Below, piece after piece: positions 8,601 to 11,478 of a stretch of DNA of 11,478 bases. The position numbers were made by a program, and so were the translations under genes. Source of the DNA: Prolixibacteraceae bacterium. GTDB taxonomy: Bacteria > Bacteroidota > Bacteroidia > Bacteroidales > Prolixibacteraceae. Each line of letters starts with the position of its first letter. Within the stretch, counting starts at the first letter, position 1. The stretch lies in assembly GCA_009782655.1 (NCBI GenBank), contig WRIQ01000018.1, positions 1-11,478 of the forward strand. Reading direction: 5' to 3'. The notes below the pieces were generated by a model. It had not been told where the DNA came from. It worked only from the letters and a program-made list of their open reading frames with translations, and made no database searches.

Positions 8601-9475
8601 GGTTTTTCCTGCACGAGGGCGAAGCGCCTGATTCCACCCTGTTGATAGTACAAACAGCGCCGCAACTGGGCAGGCAAAACCTTGAACTGATACTGGACAA
8701 ACCTGTGCATCCCGAACGGACAGTTCTTGTTCCTGCCTCTGGAGCGCCCGACCGTGTGAAGTTTGCCCAATATGCAGATAAAGCGGAACAACAGTATGTT
8801 GATGAATACGGAATGCGTGTCCATCAATTAAGCGAAGTAACCGTTACAGCGCAAAGAAACAAACCAAAAGATTATTCCATGATGTATGAAGCAAAATATG
8901 CTACCTTCGTTATTACTCAGGAGGATATAGAAAAACGTCCGCCGGCGAGTATGAATTTTCTGCTGATGCAGATTCCCGGTGTAATGGTGGCAGATGACAG
9001 GATAAAGCATGGAAGACATGAAGTAGGATTAATGATTGACGGTTTTCCGGGAAGTATGAGTATGTTAAAAGAGATAACCCCGCATGGCGTTGCTCAAATA
9101 GATTTTTTGGTAGGAAGTGACGCACTTATGTATACTAAAAATTTTGAAGGTAAAGTAATAGCCATTTGGACCAATGGGGGATCATCGTCTCATCTTCTTC
9201 AAAAAGCGCCCAATGTCAAACCGGTTATGCCTTTGGGGTTTCAGCGTCCTGCCGAGTTTTACGCCCCTAAGTATGATACGCCCGAACGAAACCAAAAGCC
9301 CGATCTGCGCACCACCATCCACTGGCAACCCAGCATCACCACCGATGAAAACGGAAAGGCGTCTTTCAGTTTCTATACGGCAGATGCGCCATCTACATAT
9401 ACAGTAGTAATCGAGGGAATGACTGCAGACGGGAGAATAGTGTACAAAAAAGATGAGATAGTGGTTGGAGATTAG
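5591..9475 (+). CDS. Very large exported protein: carboxypeptidase-regulatory-like, macroglobulin-like (MG2) and TonB-plug domains, no beta-barrel
   Basis: 1294 residues from the ATG at 5591. An in-frame TTG at 5573 is a weaker start, and the ATG at 5660 would lose the basic n-region. Signal peptide: basic n-region to residue 24, hydrophobic core 25-42, likely cleavage after A44 (SLSA|Q). Domains: CarboxypepD_reg-like beta-sandwich about 46-125; a Bacteroidales-type region about 126-415 with LNPEAVYYYYNSETQKLTVS; a linker; a macroglobulin-like array from about 455 (MG2-like, IHLQTDKPYYLSGERIWFRS) to 950 with conserved LLMLTQGWRRYD; a second carboxypeptidase-regulatory-like repeat about 961-1035; a TonB-receptor plug about 1078-1200 (LSEVTVTAQ, IPGVMV, GLMIDGFPG); and an Ig/A2M-like tail (DLRTTIHWQPSITTDENGKA). 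There is no barrel and no CxEQ thioester. It is probably an outer-membrane or periplasmic protein acting in surface or envelope interactions; its precise function is unknown. A+T content changes along the gene with the domain blocks. Confidence 0.9.
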   Translation: MNWLIEKTNTLTFKHFKWHSNRFMTLPFFIITLLLIQFPFSLSAQRTISGHITDANDGSPIVGVKVFIANTMTGTTTDAAGYYRLKLAGEGSYPLVVSHVAYQQVFRDIEPGRNDQTINIAMQEHEFEEVAVSLKVRFRNKDVDLFWYTILGVKPSPKTIQPLNPEAVYYYYNSETQKLTVSCRVPLQIVNHETGFQIQYVLNYFTHDYKTDISSWEGQYMFMELESANYKQRNTWENNRKKIYRTSISSFIKALYQNSTLEDGFLFAYSQKQDVSTKNINTTIQKGTTMVGGVLTQQTDKPVASQRKYTLIDSDYFIITDPETGNKTFHMPSEWDVMLISFGKPVSEKDLENAKGQNAWEKIGLFRNHIGNSDDPVHIFPDGSYRNPIHFTPVFSSNTLSGLNMFLPIDYLPDGETAKTSANHSSVENEPSDKIQPEMSISDSLNLVSQRFEQQLELFPQEKIHLQTDKPYYLSGERIWFRSHVVDAATHVPAFYSNSVFVELFDAGDSVVCRIKTGIANDFFSGYITIPEDAPEGDYTLRAYTNKMKGLDEDYYFLKNIRIGDPMSRMIQVQPEFEFLPGKKIGAALRFSPTSPTSPPISPESLKISINDGKPMNLNSENGLSAFSFNLPDTEKQRVMLLDASYQKKPFQQYIRIPLPDDDFDVSFYPEGGASLAGCLGRTAFKAMQRDGTEIEATLAVYTQKGNEVAQFKTDVRGMGVIAMKPERGDKYYAIATSGKGQSKRFDLPAAQEHGYALTANWSKDRLIVQVCQPEYQTAADTLCLLIHTRGAVQDIRIWENTNVPLVFPKDFFLSGVSGLLLLTKDMMPVSERLVFVNNDADHAKVEGTTDRNGYKSRSAVEYTVHITDEEGEPLWGNFSVSVTDSHVVAADSVSNILTSLLLNSDLRGNIADPAYYFRKQDQSSVYALDLLMLTQGWRRYDTERIVRNDFMYPDISHEAGYELSGTVRYLAMGLGRPVANVGVSVVSRRGDFATETTTGHDGRFFLHEGEAPDSTLLIVQTAPQLGRQNLELILDKPVHPERTVLVPASGAPDRVKFAQYADKAEQQYVDEYGMRVHQLSEVTVTAQRNKPKDYSMMYEAKYATFVITQEDIEKRPPASMNFLLMQIPGVMVADDRIKHGRHEVGLMIDGFPGSMSMLKEITPHGVAQIDFLVGSDALMYTKNFEGKVIAIWTNGGSSSHLLQKAPNVKPVMPLGFQRPAEFYAPKYDTPERNQKPDLRTTIHWQPSITTDENGKASFSFYTADAPSTYTVVIEGMTADGRIVYKKDEIVVGD
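7365..7399 (-). other. G-quadruplex motif on the template strand inside the plug protein gene
   Basis: The plus strand has four C-runs, of 5 (7365-7369), 4 (7374-7377), 6 (7385-7390) and 5 (7395-7399). The minus strand therefore holds four G-runs with loops of 4, 7 and 4 bases, which meets the canonical G3+N1-7 rule. The tract encodes a repeated Thr-Ser-Pro stretch (PTSPTSPPISP) at about residues 592-603, between two macroglobulin-like modules. A G-rich template strand could slow RNA polymerase or replication. Confidence 0.6.
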
Positions 9476-9742
9476 AGGTTATATTTGCTGCGGATTCTCC
9501 ATTCCCAATTCATCGCCGGATGGATATATTTCAAATTTGTAAAAAAATAATTTTTTTTAACATTTATTTTTATTTTCAAACATTTTTGTTTTTCTTGCAG
9601 AGGTAAATTTTTAAATAAGAATCAACCTAAAAAAATTTTGGTGCCTATGAAAATATAAAAAAGAAGACATAGATAAAAGGGGTTATTCCTCTTTGAAGAT
9701 AAAGGATATATATTACTAATTATAAATTATAATCTTAACAAC
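9476..9742 (+). other. A+T-rich intergenic leader before the IPT/NHL lipoprotein
   Basis: 267 bp, strongly A+T-rich from about 9526, with no plausible coding frame. It holds the hairpin at 9508-9525 and the pure A/T palindrome at 9541-9557. A second hairpin, AAAGGGG (9676-9682) with CCTCTTT (9688-9694), pairs over 7 bp with one wobble and a TTATT loop. TATATTTG at 9480-9487 matches the -7 consensus but lies 255 bp before the start codon. No TAnnTTTG box is seen closer, so the true promoter of the lipoprotein operon is unresolved. Confidence 0.45.
9508..9525 (+). terminator. Weak hairpin after the plug protein gene, possible terminator
   Basis: ATTCATC (9508-9514) and GATGGAT (9519-9525) pair over 7 bp, with one G-T wobble, around the loop GCCG. 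The hairpin starts 33 bp after the stop codon and is followed by A+T-rich DNA, but not by an immediate T-run. Further on, an A7-T / A-T7 palindrome (9541-9557) may add to transcript end formation. Confidence 0.35.
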
Positions 9743-11182
9743 ATGAAGTATTTTGTAAAAAAAATCCTCCGTTTGGCAATACCGATAACAGTGGTGTTGT
9801 ATTTTTTTGTTTCGTGTGGAGATAACGAAACCAATAAGGGGCCCGGAGAGTGGGATTCTAAAAAGCCGGTAGAAATCATCACCTTGTTCCCCGATTCGGG
9901 GCGTGTCAGAGATCAGGTATTGATTGAGGGAAGCAATTTTGGAAATGACACTTCCATAATTAAAGTGTTTTTTGACGACTTTGAAGCAAAGGTCATCGGA
10001 ACCGACGGTACGAGTATTTTGGCTTTGGTGCCGCGAATAGCCGGAGCTATTCCCGATGTTGATAATTTATGCAAAGTGACAGTCAAGGTTGGTACTGCGG
10101 AGCCGAAGGTTTTTGCGAACGATTTTCGATACAGAGTGAGCGCTTCGGTAACTACTTTTGCCGGAAATGGCGAAAATGTGAACGATTTCTCTCACGGAGT
10201 GCTGAGCAGAGTACGATTTGCACCCGTTATGATCGGTGTTGACAGCGAATTTAACATATTTGTGACCACCACCGATCATCACCTGTTGCGTCTTGATGAA
10301 AGGGCAGGCACTGCCACTATTCTTATGACTGGAGGGCAAGGTATGAACCAGCACAGCTCGCCAAGCGTCACTCCTGATGACGTTATTTTGTTGGGGAAAA
10401 ATGATCAGCGCGACAGGTTCACCCTTCTTGACCCAAAAGACGGATGGGCGCCAAAACCGATGATGATCAGGGCGTGGGATCAAAACGGGTATGACCTTCC
10501 ATCCAACGCAACGCACCATTACCTTTTGTATTGCCAGACCGACGGACAGTACTACTCACGTTACAACAGCGGACAAATCGTACGGATTGACCCTATTACA
10601 TGGAGGGCAAAAATCGTAGGCATGACTCCTTCAGGCAATGCCTATTGTGGCGCTTTCAATCCCGATAATCCCAGTGAATTGTGGATCGGATACGACTTCG
10701 GCGACGGTGAAGGCGCTTTGCGTAATTCTCTTGCCAGAGTGGACGTTTTGGAAGAAATGAGTTGGGAAGAAAAGAAACTCGAAGAAGATCCCGAATATGA
10801 CTTTGAAACCAATGCCCCTCCATACGCGCTAAATACGCTTTGGACTTTTGAAAAATTGACGGGCGCAACGGGCGGCGACCATAGAGACGGACCCATTGCC
10901 GAATCTCAATTTAGAGGCATCCGGCAGATCAATTTCGACAAAGAGGCAGGAGTGATATATATTGGCGACTCTCAGAATTACTGTATCCGCATGGTGAACG
11001 TTCGAAGAGAAGGAATGCCGGTGTCTACGCTTATCGGAATACCCAAGAGCGCTGGAGACAATGACGGAAAAAGAGAAGATGCGCGATTCCGTGAGATACA
11101 CGGTATTGTAGCCGATGCTGATGGCGTTATCTATGCATCAGACTGGAACAATTATAAAATCCGCAGAATTGCCGTCGAATAG
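9743..11182 (+). CDS. Surface lipoprotein with IPT/TIG domain and NHL-type beta-propeller
   Basis: 479 residues. The N-terminus is a lipoprotein signal: a basic start, a hydrophobic core and the lipobox FVSC with Cys at residue 25. Acidic residues soon after it (GDNE) are consistent with the Bacteroidetes surface-export signal. Residues about 42-130 form an IPT/TIG Ig-like domain (ITLFPDSGRVRDQVLIEGSNFG). From about 135 to the end there are propeller-type repeats. The first (VTTFAGNGE, RFAPVMIGVDSEFNIFV) and last two (SQFRGIRQINFD, IYIGDSQNYCIRMV; ARFREIHGIVADADGVIYAS, NNYKIRRI) match NHL blades well; the middle is degenerate. Such proteins accompany SusC/SusD pairs in Bacteroidetes, probably binding glycans or other ligands at the cell surface. 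Only 33 bp separate it from the SusC-like gene, so one operon is likely. The ligand cannot be inferred. Confidence 0.88.
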   Translation: MKYFVKKILRLAIPITVVLYFFVSCGDNETNKGPGEWDSKKPVEIITLFPDSGRVRDQVLIEGSNFGNDTSIIKVFFDDFEAKVIGTDGTSILALVPRIAGAIPDVDNLCKVTVKVGTAEPKVFANDFRYRVSASVTTFAGNGENVNDFSHGVLSRVRFAPVMIGVDSEFNIFVTTTDHHLLRLDERAGTATILMTGGQGMNQHSSPSVTPDDVILLGKNDQRDRFTLLDPKDGWAPKPMMIRAWDQNGYDLPSNATHHYLLYCQTDGQYYSRYNSGQIVRIDPITWRAKIVGMTPSGNAYCGAFNPDNPSELWIGYDFGDGEGALRNSLARVDVLEEMSWEEKKLEEDPEYDFETNAPPYALNTLWTFEKLTGATGGDHRDGPIAESQFRGIRQINFDKEAGVIYIGDSQNYCIRMVNVRREGMPVSTLIGIPKSAGDNDGKREDARFREIHGIVADADGVIYASDWNNYKIRRIAVE

Positions 11183-11215
11183 TTCTCAATAAAATAATAC
11201 ATATACATAATATAT

Positions 11216-11478
11216 ATGAAGAAAATTTTTAAATATATGTTTATCTTTCTGTTGGCTTCGGTATGCTTTACCATGCAGGCGCAACAGACAACCACGCATA
11301 CAGTGGAAGGTACGGTAACAGATGCTGCTACGGGCGAAACGATTCCCCATGTTACCATTGTTGTTAAAGGAAAGTTGTCCGGCGGGATTACGGATATAAA
11401 CGGAAAATTTTCCATCAGGGCAATGCGCGGCGAATGGTTGGTTTTTTCCTTTGTAGGTTATGAATCATTCGAATACTT
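11216..11478 (+). CDS. SusC/RagA-type TonB-linked outer-membrane protein, N-terminal fragment
   Basis: The first 87 codons of a gene that continues past the right edge. Residues 1-23 are a signal peptide (MKKIFKYMFIFLLASVCF, likely cleavage after MQA). From about residue 28 there is a carboxypeptidase-regulatory-like domain: HTVEGTVTDAATGETIPHVT, then the characteristic GITDINGKFSI and VFSFVGYESFEY. This N-terminal domain before a plug and barrel is the hallmark of SusC/RagA transporters, which import glycans or peptides through the outer membrane using TonB energy with a SusD-type lid. The plug, barrel and any susD are outside the window, so a different protein with the same N-terminal domain cannot be excluded. 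There is no Shine-Dalgarno sequence; the start lies in A+T-rich DNA, as usual in this phylum. Confidence 0.85.
   Translation, partial: MKKIFKYMFIFLLASVCFTMQAQQTTTHTVEGTVTDAATGETIPHVTIVVKGKLSGGITDINGKFSIRAMRGEWLVFSFVGYESFEY

Noticed and set aside
5591..9475. Complement-like or alpha-2-macroglobulin protease trap function for the large protein
   Set aside because: No CxEQ thioester motif or bait region is visible, and the MG-like modules occur widely in Bacteroidota plug proteins; the domain name alone does not support a trap.
5591..9475. Full TonB-dependent receptor
   Set aside because: After the plug only about 90 residues remain, far too few for a 22-strand barrel.
1..11478. CRISPR arrays, tRNA/rRNA genes, insertion sequences, integrases or toxin-antitoxin pairs
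   Set aside because: Reading both strands, no regularly spaced long repeats, cloverleaf-like sequence, transposase motif or paired small genes were found.

Overview
The window looks like chromosomal DNA from a member of the Bacteroidota, most likely the order Bacteroidales. The evidence is the start of a SusC/RagA-type outer-membrane protein, a surface lipoprotein with IPT and NHL parts, and a giant exported protein with carboxypeptidase-like, macroglobulin-like and TonB-plug domains. Genes also lack Shine-Dalgarno sequences, and TAnnTTTG -7 boxes sit just upstream of two of them. No RNA gene, CRISPR array, insertion sequence or phage gene was seen.

Left half (1-5230), all on the minus strand, in two transcription units. 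The first is tyrS (tyrosyl-tRNA synthetase), followed by a Wzz-type polysaccharide chain-length determinant and then an O-antigen ligase/polymerase-type membrane protein that runs off the left edge. The last two genes are 10 bp apart and should act together in surface polysaccharide assembly. The second unit is an EamA-family drug/metabolite transporter followed by a small class I SAM-dependent methyltransferase whose base composition is visibly more A+T-rich than its neighbours.

Divergent spacer (5231-5590): about 360 bp with an outward promoter for the transporter and a weaker promoter-like site facing right.

Right half (5591-11478), all on the plus strand. A protein of about 1294 residues carries a signal peptide, a carboxypeptidase-regulatory-like domain, a Bacteroidales-specific region, a macroglobulin-like (MG2) array, a second carboxypeptidase-regulatory-like repeat, a TonB-dependent-receptor plug without any beta-barrel, and a C-terminal Ig-like tail. 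After a 267-bp A+T-rich spacer come an IPT/NHL lipoprotein and, 33 bp later, the first 87 codons of a SusC-like TonB-dependent transporter. These last two look like the head of a nutrient-uptake operon (polysaccharide utilisation locus type) that continues beyond the right edge.

The most notable items are the large mosaic plug-without-barrel protein, whose base-composition blocks coincide with its domain blocks; a canonical four-run G-quadruplex motif inside it; and the lipoprotein placed before rather than after susC. Nothing here amounts to a clearly new defence or mobile system.
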